Positions 9,424-18,011 of a stretch of 64,000 nt of DNA are shown here, piece by piece. Made by a program: the position numbers and the translations under genes. The stretch is from Mycolicibacterium sp. CBMA 226 (GTDB lineage: Bacteria; Actinomycetota; Actinomycetes; Mycobacteriales; Mycobacteriaceae): contig NZ_VTGY01000025.1 in the NCBI RefSeq assembly GCF_009729075.1, positions 124,001-188,000 of the forward strand, given 5' to 3'. The notes below the pieces were generated by a model that did not search any database, was not told where the DNA came from, and saw only the letters and a program-made list of their open reading frames with translations. Position 1 is the stretch's first letter. Each line of letters begins with the position of its first letter.

Positions 9424-10911
9424 TTATCGGCCCCGCGCGGGTTGAGCAGCCGTCGACGCCGAGGACGACGGCAGAGTGGACGGGCGCTCGATGATCGTCG
9501 AATTCGAGCCTCCCACACGGTAACCGGCACCCCGGTGCTCGTCGGCCAGACGGTCCCCGTTGCCGAGCAGCTTGTTGCGCAGGGTGCCCGGCGCGTATCC
9601 CGACTGGTAGGCGCCGCGCTCGGTGAGCACCGGCACGACATGTTCGATGAACTCGGCGAACGAGCCAGGCGTGATCGCATATGCCAGGTTGAAGCCGTCG
9701 ACATCGGTTTCCTCGACCCACTCCTGCAGGGTGTCGGCGACGTGCACACCGGATCCGACGATGCGCGGTCCCATGCCGCCGATCTCCCCCCATTCGGCGA
9801 TATCGCGCACTTTCCACTCACCGCCCTTGTCCGATGCGGACTGAAAGGCCTTGACCGCGGACAAGATCGCGTTGGAATCGACATTGCCGATCGGCTCATC
9901 GAGGCCGAACTGGGCCAGGTCCACACCCATCCACCCGGACATGAACACCAGCGCGCCTTCGGGATCGCCGTACGCCAGGTACTCGGCGTGCCTGGCGTGC
10001 GCTTCCTCGTCGGTGGCGCCGGTGATGATGGTGGTGAGGTTGAAGATCTTGGCCGAGTACGGATCCCTGCCCGCCAATTCGAGTTCGGCGCGAATCGTCG
10101 AAACCGTTTCGCGCAGAATGCCTTTGGTGGGAGCGGCAGTGAAGATGGCTTCGGCGTTCTCCGCGGCGAAGCGGACCCCGCGTGGCGAAGAGCCGGCCTG
10201 GTAGATGACCGGTGTGCGCTGCGGCGAGGGTTCGGCCAGATGGACACCTGGGACATTGAAATGTGTTCCGGAATGGCCGATGTGGTGCACTTTGGCCGGA
10301 TCGGTGAAGACCCCGCGTTCGGCGTCGCGAACCACCGCGTCGTCCTCCCACGAGCCTTCCCACAGCTTGTAGAGCACTTCGAGGTACTCGTCGGCGTGGT
10401 CGTAGCGCGCATCGTGCGCGGGCTGATCGGTCTGGCCCATGTTGCGCGCGGCGGCAGGCAGATATCCGGTGACGACGTTCCAGCCGACACGACCGTTGGT
10501 CAGGTGATCCAGCGTCGACATCCGCCGGGCGAAGGGGTACGGATGCTCGAATCCGGTTCCGGTGGTGATTCCGAACCCCAGGTTCTCGGTGACGAGTGCC
10601 ATCGCCGACACCAGCAGCATCGGGTCGCCCACCGGGATCTGTGCTGCCTGGCGGATGGCTGCTTCATCGCTTGCGCCGTACACGTCGTATGTGCCGAGCA
10701 CGTCAGCGATGAAGAGGCCATCAAAACGACCGCGCTCCAACAACTTTGCCAGTTCGGTCCAGTAGGTGAGGTCCTTATACCGCCAGGACTGATCTTCTGG
10801 ATGCCGCCACAGGCCGGGGGACTGGTGAGCGACGCAGTTCATGTCAAAGGCGTTGAAGCGGATAACTCGGGTCACTATGCCGAGCATGCCGGGACGACAG
10901 TGCTCGGCCAC
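9424..10911 (-). CDS. LLM-class flavin-dependent monooxygenase (NtaA/SnaA/DszA group)
   Basis: A luciferase-like FMNH2-dependent monooxygenase of up to 495 residues. The TIM-barrel start 'RVIRFNAFDMNCVAHQSPGLW', the early 'GRFDGLFIADVLG' and the long insertion typical of nitrilotriacetate, pristinamycin and dibenzothiophene-sulfone monooxygenases ('NVVTGYLPAAARNMG', then 'RYDHADEYLEVLYKLWEGSW') are all present. 'GSPRGVRFAAENAEAIFTAAP'-like sequence follows. The enzyme needs reduced FMN from a separate reductase. Its substrate is probably a sulfur- or nitrogen-containing organic compound, but this is not fixed. The first ~14 residues may not be coding, since the ATG at 10887 is an alternative start. 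It lies between nrdF2 and adhC, where M. tuberculosis has only short genes. Confidence 0.85.
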   Translation of the reverse strand: MAEHCRPGMLGIVTRVIRFNAFDMNCVAHQSPGLWRHPEDQSWRYKDLTYWTELAKLLERGRFDGLFIADVLGTYDVYGASDEAAIRQAAQIPVGDPMLLVSAMALVTENLGFGITTGTGFEHPYPFARRMSTLDHLTNGRVGWNVVTGYLPAAARNMGQTDQPAHDARYDHADEYLEVLYKLWEGSWEDDAVVRDAERGVFTDPAKVHHIGHSGTHFNVPGVHLAEPSPQRTPVIYQAGSSPRGVRFAAENAEAIFTAAPTKGILRETVSTIRAELELAGRDPYSAKIFNLTTIITGATDEEAHARHAEYLAYGDPEGALVFMSGWMGVDLAQFGLDEPIGNVDSNAILSAVKAFQSASDKGGEWKVRDIAEWGEIGGMGPRIVGSGVHVADTLQEWVEETDVDGFNLAYAITPGSFAEFIEHVVPVLTERGAYQSGYAPGTLRNKLLGNGDRLADEHRGAGYRVGGSNSTIIERPSTLPSSSASTAAQPARGR

Positions 10912-10977
10912 CGGTTGTGCTCAGGCGGATTGTTTCAGCGCCCAAATGTCGGCGCGCGCAGGCCGACCCAGGACCGA

Positions 10978-10988
10978 TAACGCGTTAC
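10978..10988. promoter_or_regulatory. palindromic motif TAACGCGTTA(C)
   Basis: Perfect 10-bp palindrome 67 bp upstream of the LLM monooxygenase start. The decamer AACGCGTTAC recurs at 29579 and 60469, each time between genes and close to a start codon. Confidence 0.3.
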
Positions 10989-11029
10989 GCCGAGGATTGC
11001 CGCCACTAGTTGACGGCAATCCTCGGCGT
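10987..11029. terminator. strong hairpin after adhC
   Basis: A 16-bp perfect stem (10987-11002 with 11014-11029, arm ACGCCGAGGATTGCCG) and an 11-nt loop, 18 bp beyond the adhC stop on the minus strand. There is no long U-tract, which is usual for mycobacterial terminators. It separates adhC from the LLM monooxygenase gene downstream of it. Confidence 0.7.
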
Positions 11030-11047
11030 TGACGAGAAAACCCGCGG

Positions 11048-12097
11048 CTAGATGGTCGCGGTGTCGATGACGAAGCGGTACCGCACGTCGCTGGCGATGA
11101 CGCGCTCGTAGGCCTCGTTGACGTACGACGCGTCGATGATCTCGATCTCCGGGGTCACGTCGTGTTCGGCGCAGAAGTCCAGCATCTCCTGGGTCTCCGG
11201 GATGCCGCCGATCAACGACCCGGCCAGCGTGCGACGCATGCCGATCAGCGGGAACACCGGCACCTCGAGCGGCTTCTCGGGCGCACCGAGCTCGACGAGC
11301 GTGCCGTCGGCCCGCAGCAGGTTCAGGTAGGCGCCCATGTTGAGGTTCGCCGACACCGTGTTGATGATCAGGTCGAAGCTGCCGGCCAGCTTCTTGAACG
11401 TCTCCGGGTCATTGGTGGCGTAGTAGTGGTGCGCACCCAGGCGCAGGCCGTCTTCCATTTTCTTGAGCGACTGGCTCAACACGGTGACTTCGGCGCCCAT
11501 CGCGACGGCGAGCTTCACGCCGACGTGCCCCAGGCCGCCGAGGCCGACGATCGCGACCTTCTTGCCCGGCCCGGCGTTCCAGTGCCGCAGTGGCGAGTAC
11601 AGGGTGATGCCGGCGCAGAGCAGAGGTGCGGCCTTGTCCAGCGGGATGCTGTCCGGGATGCGCAGCACGTAGTTCTCATCGACCACGATGGCGGTGCTGT
11701 AGCCACCGTAGGTCGGGGTGCCGTCGCGGCCGACGGCGTTGTACGTGCCGATGTTGCCGCCCTTGCCGGTGCAGTACTGCTGCAGGCCGGCCAGGCAGTT
11801 TTCGCACTCGCGGCAGGAGTCGACGAAGCAGCCGACGCCGACGTGATCGCCGACCTTGTACTTGGTGACCTCCGAGCCGACGGCGGTGACGACACCGGCG
11901 ATCTCGTGGCCGGGTACGACGGGGTAGTTGGCCGGGCCCCATTCGGATTTGACGGTGTGGATATCCGAGTGACAGATGCCCGCGAACTTGATGTCGAATG
12001 CCACGTCGTGCGGGCCGATGTCACGGCGCTCGATGGTGGTCTTGGTCAGCGGGCTGGTCGCTGAGGTCGCGGCGTAGGCGGAAACGGTCGTGGTCAT
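11048..12097 (-). CDS. adhC: zinc-dependent NADP alcohol dehydrogenase
   Basis: A 349-residue medium-chain dehydrogenase of the cinnamyl-alcohol/YahK type. Catalytic zinc ligands lie in 'GICHSDIHT' and '[11 protein letters not shown]'. The structural-zinc loop is '[15 protein letters not shown]', and the cofactor-binding motif is '[23 protein letters not shown]', where Ser rather than Asp/Glu at the end of the next strand ('TVLSQS') favours NADP(H). Length and position agree with M. tuberculosis AdhC (Rv3045, 346 residues), which lies between nrdF2 and fecB. Here fecB is 13 kb away because an accessory block intervenes. Substrates of the family are aliphatic and aromatic alcohols and aldehydes. 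Confidence 0.92.
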   Translation of the reverse strand: MTTTVSAYAATSATSPLTKTTIERRDIGPHDVAFDIKFAGICHSDIHTVKSEWGPANYPVVPGHEIAGVVTAVGSEVTKYKVGDHVGVGCFVDSCRECENCLAGLQQYCTGKGGNIGTYNAVGRDGTPTYGGYSTAIVVDENYVLRIPDSIPLDKAAPLLCAGITLYSPLRHWNAGPGKKVAIVGLGGLGHVGVKLAVAMGAEVTVLSQSLKKMEDGLRLGAHHYYATNDPETFKKLAGSFDLIINTVSANLNMGAYLNLLRADGTLVELGAPEKPLEVPVFPLIGMRRTLAGSLIGGIPETQEMLDFCAEHDVTPEIEIIDASYVNEAYERVIASDVRYRFVIDTATI

Positions 12098-12137
12098 GCG
12101 TTGTCAGTCCTCTTCATTCTCGGCTTGCCTAGCGGCG

Positions 12138-12168
12138 GTTACCTGCTACAAAGTTTAGCGAAGGTAAC
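12138..12168. promoter_or_regulatory. inverted repeat GTTACCT-N17-AGGTAAC upstream of adhC
   Basis: Perfect 7-bp arms at 12138-12144 and 12162-12168 in the 157-bp gap upstream of adhC. Size and place suit an operator or -35/-10 flanking site. No regulator is assigned. The rest of the gap (to 12254) shows nothing else I can name. Confidence 0.35.
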
Positions 12169-12254
12169 TAAATGTGGGGCAATGCGTCAGGCCCTGATCA
12201 CACTCAACGGCGGCCGGCGCCGAACTAATCCCGGACTCTGCGGTGAATTTCTGG

Positions 12255-12530
12255 CTACAGGCCGTCGGCGCGGAAACCGGCGTTGAAGCTCACGCGCTCG
12301 TAGGTGGCGACACCGGCGTGCACGTACGGGTCGCCGGCGGTGAGGGCGTCGGCTTCTTCGGCCGTCATGTCCGAGGCGATGAGCACGGCGCCGGCCTGCG
12401 ACTCCAGTCGGCCGGCGAGCAGGATGCGGCGCTCATTGACCAGGTTGCCGAGCCATTCCAGATGTGCCGGCCGCGCCTGGTCCACGACGTCCAGGGGTTG
12501 TGTGTAGGTGATGTTCAGTACGTGAAACAC
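12255..12530 (-). CDS. YciI family protein
   Basis: A 91-residue ferredoxin-like-fold protein: 'FHVLNITYTQPLDVVDQARPAHLEWLGNLV' carries the conserved His after the first helix, and 'DPYVHAGVATY' near the C terminus is the usual DPF/Y segment with its Asp-His pair. YciI proteins are small dimers, some of which act as dehalogenase-like lyases or accompany regulators. The role here is unknown. It is transcribed after the TetR gene with a 9-bp gap, so the two probably form one unit. Confidence 0.8.
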   Translation of the reverse strand: MFHVLNITYTQPLDVVDQARPAHLEWLGNLVNERRILLAGRLESQAGAVLIASDMTAEEADALTAGDPYVHAGVATYERVSFNAGFRADGL

Positions 12531-12539
12531 GCTATGAGG

Positions 12540-13247
12540 TTATCCGGGGCCGCTGTGTAACTCGATGACCTGGTTGGTGCGTCTGCGCAATGCCGGTGTC
12601 TCGGCGTCGAGGATGCCCAGCACGCGCACGCTGGCGTCGGCGACCTGCATGGGCAGTTCGGACCGTTCGGGGCCATGTGGCACCGACCACATGTTGACCA
12701 GTGATTCGACCAGCCGGAAGGGCAGATCGGCGGCCGCCTCGTGAACGCCGGTCCGGTCTAGCACCGCCCGGCTCACTGCCAGGTAATGCTGTCGCAGGCG
12801 TTCACGGTCGGACCAGAACGGCTCGAGGCGATCGGCGCGCAATTCGGGAAGCAGGTAGAGCGCTCCCAGATTCCACGCGCCACCGAGTAATTGATCTCCG
12901 TCGAATGCGGCCAGGGCGTGTAGGTGCTCGGTTGCGGTCAACGTCGGGGTGGCGCTCAGCAGGCTCGGGATGAATGCCAGTGTCGGGGCGACGGTCTGGC
13001 TCAGCACGGCGCAGAGGATGTCGTCCTTGGTGTTGAAGTAGTGGTACAGCGAGGCCTGCCTGATGCCGACCGAATCCGCAATGGTTCGCGTCGAGGTACC
13101 CGCGTAGCCCAAGGTAGTGAACAATTCGCTTGCCGCATCGAGGATTTCATCTCGTGCAGTGCTGCCCGGGCGTCGCTGTGTCCGCAGTCGCGGCCTTCCT
13201 GTGCGGGTCGTCGACATCCATTCATCGTGGTCCAAGGCGGCGGTCAT
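12540..13247 (-). CDS. TetR family regulator, divergent from the ureide operon
   Basis: A 235-residue TetR protein. The DNA-binding domain is 'ARDEILDAASELFTTLGYAG', then 'TRTIADSVGIRQASLYHYFNTKDDI' (about residues 30-75), followed by an all-helical ligand domain. It is divergent from the ABC transporter/allantoin operon starting at 13441, and the 193-bp gap holds two identical palindromes CTGTCA-N2-TGACAG, one next to its own start and one in front of the operon. The likely reading is an autorepressor that also silences the operon until an imported ureide or a breakdown product binds it. The effector is unknown. Confidence 0.88.
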   Translation of the reverse strand: MTAALDHDEWMSTTRTGRPRLRTQRRPGSTARDEILDAASELFTTLGYAGTSTRTIADSVGIRQASLYHYFNTKDDILCAVLSQTVAPTLAFIPSLLSATPTLTATEHLHALAAFDGDQLLGGAWNLGALYLLPELRADRLEPFWSDRERLRQHYLAVSRAVLDRTGVHEAAADLPFRLVESLVNMWSVPHGPERSELPMQVADASVRVLGILDAETPALRRRTNQVIELHSGPG

Positions 13248-13266
13248 CGATACCGGCGCCCAGTAT

Positions 13267-13280
13267 CTGTCACATGACAG
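13267..13280. promoter_or_regulatory. palindrome CTGTCA-CA-TGACAG, probable TetR operator 1
   Basis: Perfect 6-bp arms, 19 bp upstream of the TetR start codon. The same arms recur at 13373. Twin palindromes in the control region of a divergent TetR gene are the classic pattern of autoregulated TetR operators. Confidence 0.65.
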
Positions 13281-13372
13281 AAACCTGCGATATCGGCCGG
13301 TTACTTACGGCCCCCAGTTGCTTACATCGTGCTTACTTCGGCGACACCATGCGGGATGGTCCGGGGGGAAAA

Positions 13373-13386
13373 CTGTCAACTGACAG
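13373..13386. promoter_or_regulatory. palindrome CTGTCA-AC-TGACAG, probable TetR operator 2
   Basis: Identical arms to operator 1, 54 bp upstream of the ABC transporter start at 13441, a place where binding would block the operon promoter. The centres of the two sites are 106 bp apart. Confidence 0.65.
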
Positions 13387-13440
13387 GCCAGCGGTCACGG
13401 ACGTGCCAAGGCGTGGCGATCAGAACGCAGGAGAGCGCAC

Positions 13441-15426
13441 ATGGGCACTGCTGTATCGGTGGCGGACACCAAGCAGGCAACCACCGTGCCGTCGTCGACC
13501 CCTGAAGCGGTGGCGACCGTGGCGGGCCTGCATGTCACGTTCCAGCGCAACGGGCGTGCGGTACATGCGCTGCGCGGTGTCTCGCTGACTGTCCGGCGCG
13601 GCGAAATCCTCGGTCTGGTGGGTGAATCAGGTTCGGGGAAAAGCGTATTGGGATTCGGCATGCTCGGGCTACTGCCGGCGTCCGCCCGGATCGACGGCAG
13701 CATCTCGGTGGCCGGCTCGGATATGGTGCGCGGTGATCCGAAGGCGCTGCGCAGGGTGCGCCGCCTCGATCTCGGCGCGGTGTTCCAGGACCCGATGACC
13801 TCTCTCAACCCGACCATGCGAATCGGGAAGCAGGTCGCCGAGGCAGCGGGCAGCGCCGACGAAGCGTTGCGCCTGCTGACCGCCGTCGGCATACCCGACC
13901 CGGCACGGCGGATGCGCGCCTACCCGCACGAACTTTCCGGCGGCTTGCGGCAGCGCGTGATGATCGCCATCGCGATCGCCGGCTCGCCGGATCTCATCAT
14001 CGCCGACGAGCCGACCACCGCGCTCGATGTCACCGTGCAGGCACAGGTGCTCAAGCTGCTGCAACGGCTCCGCGACGAAATCGGTTGCAGCATCGTCTTC
14101 ATCACGCACGACCTCGGGGTGGCGGCCCAGATCTCCGATCGCATCGCGGTGCTCTACGCGGGCCGCATCGCCGAGGTCGGACCGGCCGCCGAGGTGCTGG
14201 GATCGCCTGCTCACCCCTATACCCGCGGGCTGCTGCGGTCACGGCTGACGCTGGAGACCGCACGCGGCCGGCGGCTGGCGGCGATGCCGGGCTCGGTGCC
14301 GAGCCCGCTGACACCGCTGCCCGGATGCGCTTTCAGTCCGCGCTGTGACCAAGCCACGGCCGATTGTGAGACATCGTCGCCCGAGCCGACTTCCGTCGGT
14401 CCCGGCCGGGTCAGCGCGTGCCTGCTCACCCCGGAGCAGCTGGCGCACAACCCGGTGGCGGAGGTCGATTCCGGACCGGAACCTGTTGCGGCACAGTCGA
14501 TCAGCCCGGCCACTGCGGTCCAACCCGCCGCTGTCACCGTGACCGACGTGACCAAGACCTTCACCGTGGCACCGCGCGGCAAACTCCAGGCATTGCGCGG
14601 CGTGACGCTGAGTGTGGGGCACGGCGAGTCGGTGGCACTGGTGGGGGAGAGCGGCTCCGGAAAGTCCACGCTGTTGCGGGTGATCGCCGGTCTGGAGAAG
14701 GCGACCACGGGCACCGTCGAGGTCGCCGGCGAGCAGCGCCCGCAGATGGTGTTCCAGGACGCCGGTGCCTCACTCACTCCCTGGCTGTCGGTCGGGGAGT
14801 TGATCGCCGAGCGGTTGCACGGCAGGAAACTGTCGCGGGCCGCGCGGCGTGAGGCCGTCATCGAGGTTCTCGGCCGGGTGGGGTTGCCCGCGGAGGTGGC
14901 CAAGTCACGCGCCGGCCAGCTTTCCGGTGGTCAGCGCCAACGGGTTTCGCTGGCCCGCGCCACCGTCGTGCCACCCGCTGTGCTGCTGTGCGACGAACCC
15001 ACCAGTGCCCTGGACGTGTCCCTCGCGGCCTCGGTGCTCAACCTGATCGGTGACCTGCGCCGCGGTCTGGACATGTCCGTGGTGTTCGTGACGCACGACC
15101 TGTCGGTGGCTCGCGTGGTCGCCGATCGCATCGCCGTGATGTACCTGGGCCGCATCGTGGAGATCGGGCCGGCCGAACAGGTCATCGGAAACCCGACGCA
15201 TCCGTACACCCGCGCTCTGGTCGACGCGATCCCCGACCTCGGCCGCGAATCACGCGTACTGCCTGGCGAACCGGCGAGCCCGCTGTCACCGCCGACGGGG
15301 TGCGCGTTCCATCCGAGGTGCCCGGTCGCGGTCGACGCCTGCAGCGGCGACGAACTCGACGTCCGGCTCGTGGGCAACGCCGGTGGTGCACACCAGGTCG
15401 CCTGTATCGAAGAGAAGGTGCGCTGA
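13441..15426 (+). CDS. dipeptide/nickel-type ABC transporter, fused double ATP-binding protein
   Basis: A 661-residue protein joining two ATPase halves that are usually separate (DppD and DppF, ~320 residues each). Each half has a Walker A 'GESGSGKS', an ABC signature ('LSGGLRQRV' in the first, 'LSGGQRQRV' in the second), a Walker B ending in DEP and an H-loop 'THDL'. Each half ends in the oligopeptide-transporter C-terminal module with clustered cysteines ('[15 protein letters not shown]' and '[15 protein letters not shown]'). It powers import through the two permeases encoded next. A good ribosome site (GCAGGAGAG) precedes ATG 13441. It is the first gene of an apparent 11-gene operon, and its stop overlaps the start of the following permease gene. 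Confidence 0.93.
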   Translation: MGTAVSVADTKQATTVPSSTPEAVATVAGLHVTFQRNGRAVHALRGVSLTVRRGEILGLVGESGSGKSVLGFGMLGLLPASARIDGSISVAGSDMVRGDPKALRRVRRLDLGAVFQDPMTSLNPTMRIGKQVAEAAGSADEALRLLTAVGIPDPARRMRAYPHELSGGLRQRVMIAIAIAGSPDLIIADEPTTALDVTVQAQVLKLLQRLRDEIGCSIVFITHDLGVAAQISDRIAVLYAGRIAEVGPAAEVLGSPAHPYTRGLLRSRLTLETARGRRLAAMPGSVPSPLTPLPGCAFSPRCDQATADCETSSPEPTSVGPGRVSACLLTPEQLAHNPVAEVDSGPEPVAAQSISPATAVQPAAVTVTDVTKTFTVAPRGKLQALRGVTLSVGHGESVALVGESGSGKSTLLRVIAGLEKATTGTVEVAGEQRPQMVFQDAGASLTPWLSVGELIAERLHGRKLSRAARREAVIEVLGRVGLPAEVAKSRAGQLSGGQRQRVSLARATVVPPAVLLCDEPTSALDVSLAASVLNLIGDLRRGLDMSVVFVTHDLSVARVVADRIAVMYLGRIVEIGPAEQVIGNPTHPYTRALVDAIPDLGRESRVLPGEPASPLSPPTGCAFHPRCPVAVDACSGDELDVRLVGNAGGAHQVACIEEKVR

Positions 15427-16295
15427 TGGCCATCGCGATCCCTGCCCCGAGTCTGACCCGCGGTCGCGGCCGGCTGCGACTGGCCCTGCCACAGTCCCGG
15501 TCGACGATCCTCAACCGAGCGGGATTAGCCCTCGTGATCCTGCTGACGCTGGCCGTCGTCGCGGTGCCGCTGCTGGCTCCGCACGATCCGCTGATCCCGG
15601 TCGGGATGCCGCTGCAGGCACCGGGCGAGCACGGGTTCCTGCTCGGCACCGACAGCGTCGGACGCGACATTCTGTCCCGTGTGCTCTACGGAGCGCGGTC
15701 GAGTTGGCTGGCCGCACTGGCGGTGGTGGCGCTGGGTCTGTTGATCGGCGGACTCGTGGGCCTGGTCGCCGGGGCGGCCGGCGGCTGGATCGACTCGACA
15801 CTGATGCGCATCACCGACGGCTTCCTGTCCCTGCCGGCTCCGGTGCTGGCTATCGCCGTGGTCGCCGCGCTGGGTCCGAGTTTCCTCCACACGCTGATCG
15901 CGGTGTCCATCGTGTGGTGGCCGTTCTACGCCCGGCTGGTGCGCGGGGAGGTGGCGCGGCTCGCGGCACGCCCCCACGTCGAGGCCGCAAAGCTGGCAGG
16001 TGTCAGCCGATTTCGGCTTGCGGGACGGCACCTGTTGCCCGGCGCGGTGCCCAACGCGCTGGTGGCCGCCAGCCTGGACATCGGCACGCTGATCCTGACC
16101 CTGGCCGGCTTGTCGTTTCTCGGACTCGGTCAGGCCGCGCCGGCGCCGGAGCTCGGCGCCGACTCGGCGCGCAACCTGAGCTACTTCCTGCAGCAGTGGT
16201 GGATTCCGGTCATGCCCGGAGTCGGGGTGCTGGTGCTGGCGCTGGTCGCGAACATCTCCGGCGACTGCCTGCGCAATTTGATGAAGACGACGTAA
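15426..16295 (+). CDS. ABC transporter permease (DppC-like)
   Basis: A 289-residue inner-membrane permease. Segments include 'AGLALVILLTLAVVAVPLLA' near the N terminus, then the typical DppC extracytoplasmic sequence 'HGFLLGTDSVGRDILSRVLYGARSSW'. The cytoplasmic coupling motif is 'VEAAKLAGVSRFRLAGRHLLPG', with about five further hydrophobic segments. The start is ATG 15426, which shares its first base with the stop of the ATPase gene (ATGA arrangement). The same frame is open upstream to 15300, but that part lies inside the ATPase gene. It pairs with the DppB-like permease downstream. Confidence 0.92.
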   Translation: MAIAIPAPSLTRGRGRLRLALPQSRSTILNRAGLALVILLTLAVVAVPLLAPHDPLIPVGMPLQAPGEHGFLLGTDSVGRDILSRVLYGARSSWLAALAVVALGLLIGGLVGLVAGAAGGWIDSTLMRITDGFLSLPAPVLAIAVVAALGPSFLHTLIAVSIVWWPFYARLVRGEVARLAARPHVEAAKLAGVSRFRLAGRHLLPGAVPNALVAASLDIGTLILTLAGLSFLGLGQAAPAPELGADSARNLSYFLQQWWIPVMPGVGVLVLALVANISGDCLRNLMKTT

Positions 16296-16349
16296 GCCGC
16301 GTTCCGATGACGGTCGTGAGCGCGCGCATGCAGAGAGGTGGGTGAGAAC

Positions 16350-17354
16350 ATGAAGACCTTCGTGGCCTCGCGGTTGGGGTCGATGGTGGCCATCCTGGTC
16401 GCCCTGACAGCAGTGATGTTCGTCTTGCAGAACATCTCACCGCTGGATCCGGTGAAGGCCCAACTGGGCGCACAGGCCTCGGCCGAGGCGGTGTCGGCGC
16501 GGCGGGCTGCGCTGGGACTGAACGACCCTGTGCTGGTTCAGTTCTGGCACTACCTGACCGGCGCCGCGACCGGCGACCTGGGCACGTCATACCGGACCCG
16601 GCATGCGGTGATGTCCGACCTCGCGTCGTTCGTCCCCGCAACCTTGGAGCTGGCACTCGCCGGCCTGGCGATCGCCATCGTCCTCGCGGTGCTGCTGGCA
16701 TTCAGCACCACGCTGAAGTGGCGCGGCGCCAATGTGCTTCGGGCAGTGTTGTTCACCGGCTCCTCGGCGCCGATGTTCCTGCTCGGCATCCTCGGACTCA
16801 TCGTCTTCTACCAAGACCTGGGCTGGGTACCGGCGGGCGGCCGCAGTGCCGTGCCGAATCCGCCGGCCGGTCCGACCGGCATGCTGACCGTCGACGGCCT
16901 GCTGCACGCGCGGCTCGATGTGGTGGCCGACGCCGCACACCATCTCATCCTGCCGGCACTGGTCATCGCTATTGGCCCGGCTGTCGCGATCGGCCGGGTA
17001 TTGCGCAGCAGTCTGCTGGCCGACATCGACAGTGACTACGCGCGGACGGCCCGCGCAAAGGGACTGTCCGAGACTCGGATTCTGGCCCGGCATGTGTTGC
17101 GCAACTCGGTCGGCGCCGCCCTGTCGATGACGGGACTTCAAGTGGGCCTGATGTTTTCGGGTGTCTTGGTGGTCGAGCAGGTGTTCGGCTGGCCCGGCAT
17201 CGGGCAGTACGTCGCGCAGAGCATCCCGGTGGCGGATTTCCCGGCGATCGCCGGAGTCACGCTGATGCTCGGCGCGCTCTATGTCGTCATCAATACGGTT
17301 GTGGACCTCCTGCAGGCCGCCGCCGATCCACGTATCGCAGTCACAGGAGGTTAG
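16350..17354 (+). CDS. ABC transporter permease (DppB-like)
   Basis: A 334-residue permease, second half of the importer channel. It starts 'MKTFVASRLGSMVAILVAL' with the first membrane helix, has the DppB-type periplasmic region 'LGLNDPVLVQFWHYLTGAATGDLGTSYRT' and the coupling loop 'YARTARAKGLSETRILARHVLRNS', and ends in two helices. The start at ATG 16350 is preferred over GTG 16338 because GAGAGGTGGG at 16333-16342 then sits at a normal ribosome-site distance. Permease order C-B is the reverse of the usual dppBC. Confidence 0.9.
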   Translation: MKTFVASRLGSMVAILVALTAVMFVLQNISPLDPVKAQLGAQASAEAVSARRAALGLNDPVLVQFWHYLTGAATGDLGTSYRTRHAVMSDLASFVPATLELALAGLAIAIVLAVLLAFSTTLKWRGANVLRAVLFTGSSAPMFLLGILGLIVFYQDLGWVPAGGRSAVPNPPAGPTGMLTVDGLLHARLDVVADAAHHLILPALVIAIGPAVAIGRVLRSSLLADIDSDYARTARAKGLSETRILARHVLRNSVGAALSMTGLQVGLMFSGVLVVEQVFGWPGIGQYVAQSIPVADFPAIAGVTLMLGALYVVINTVVDLLQAAADPRIAVTGG

Positions 17355-18011
17355 GTGCCGAAACAGCCACTCATTGTAGGAAATCCCGTCCTGGTCGTCG
17401 TCGACATGCAGGAGGCCGGCGACATGCCGGCCGAGTTGGTCGGCATCGAGCACATGGCCGGTTACGGCGACCGGATCGCCCGGGCTCAGCGCCTGATCGC
17501 TGCCGCCCGCGCCGCCAGAATCCCGATCGTCTTCTTCCAGGAGGTGCACCGCCCCAACGGGATCGACTTCGGCCGCGAACTCGATGGCGCCGAGGGGGAG
17601 CACTGTGTGGACGGCCGGCCGGGCACCCCGCTGCACCCCGCACTGCTGCCTGACTTAGATGGGCCCAATCATGAGTTCCATATCGTCAAACGCCGCTATT
17701 CCGGCTTCATCGGCACGGATTTCGAGATCGTTCTGTCGGGTCTTCGGGCATCGACACTCATTCTCATCGGCGGACTCACCGACGTCTGCGTGCACTACAC
17801 CTTCGCCGATGCGCACCAGCGTGACTTCTACGTCCGGGTCGTGACCGACTGCGTGGGTGGCTCGTCGAGCTATCGCCACGACGCTGCCCTCGACGCCATG
17901 GAGTACCTGCAGGCCGGTGCCATGCGCACCACCGAAGAGATCATCACCGCTTTGTCCGATATGTGTCCGCCCGAATTGTCCAGCCCCGCCCTCGAAGGAG
18001 TTGCCCGATGA
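17355..18011 (+). CDS. cysteine hydrolase of the isochorismatase-like fold
   Basis: A 218-residue amidohydrolase with the complete catalytic triad of the family: Asp17 in 'LVVVDMQEAG', Lys112 in 'FHIVKRRYSGFIGTDF' and Cys145 in 'GGLTDVCVHYTFADA'. Members hydrolyse C-N bonds in N-carbamoyl compounds, biuret, triuret, ureidoacrylate or nicotinamide. The company here (ureide enzymes and an ABC importer) points to an N-carbamoyl or biuret-like substrate, which is inference. It begins at GTG 17355 directly after the permease stop and overlaps the next start by ATGA, so translation is coupled. Placing a hydrolase between permease and binding-protein genes suggests that its substrate is what the importer carries or an early product. 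Confidence 0.85.
   Translation: MPKQPLIVGNPVLVVVDMQEAGDMPAELVGIEHMAGYGDRIARAQRLIAAARAARIPIVFFQEVHRPNGIDFGRELDGAEGEHCVDGRPGTPLHPALLPDLDGPNHEFHIVKRRYSGFIGTDFEIVLSGLRASTLILIGGLTDVCVHYTFADAHQRDFYVRVVTDCVGGSSSYRHDAALDAMEYLQAGAMRTTEEIITALSDMCPPELSSPALEGVAR

Noticed and set aside
9442-10980. A 512-codon plus-strand frame opposite the LLM monooxygenase
   Set aside because: No family motif and shadow-like composition; the minus-strand frame is a clear LLM enzyme.
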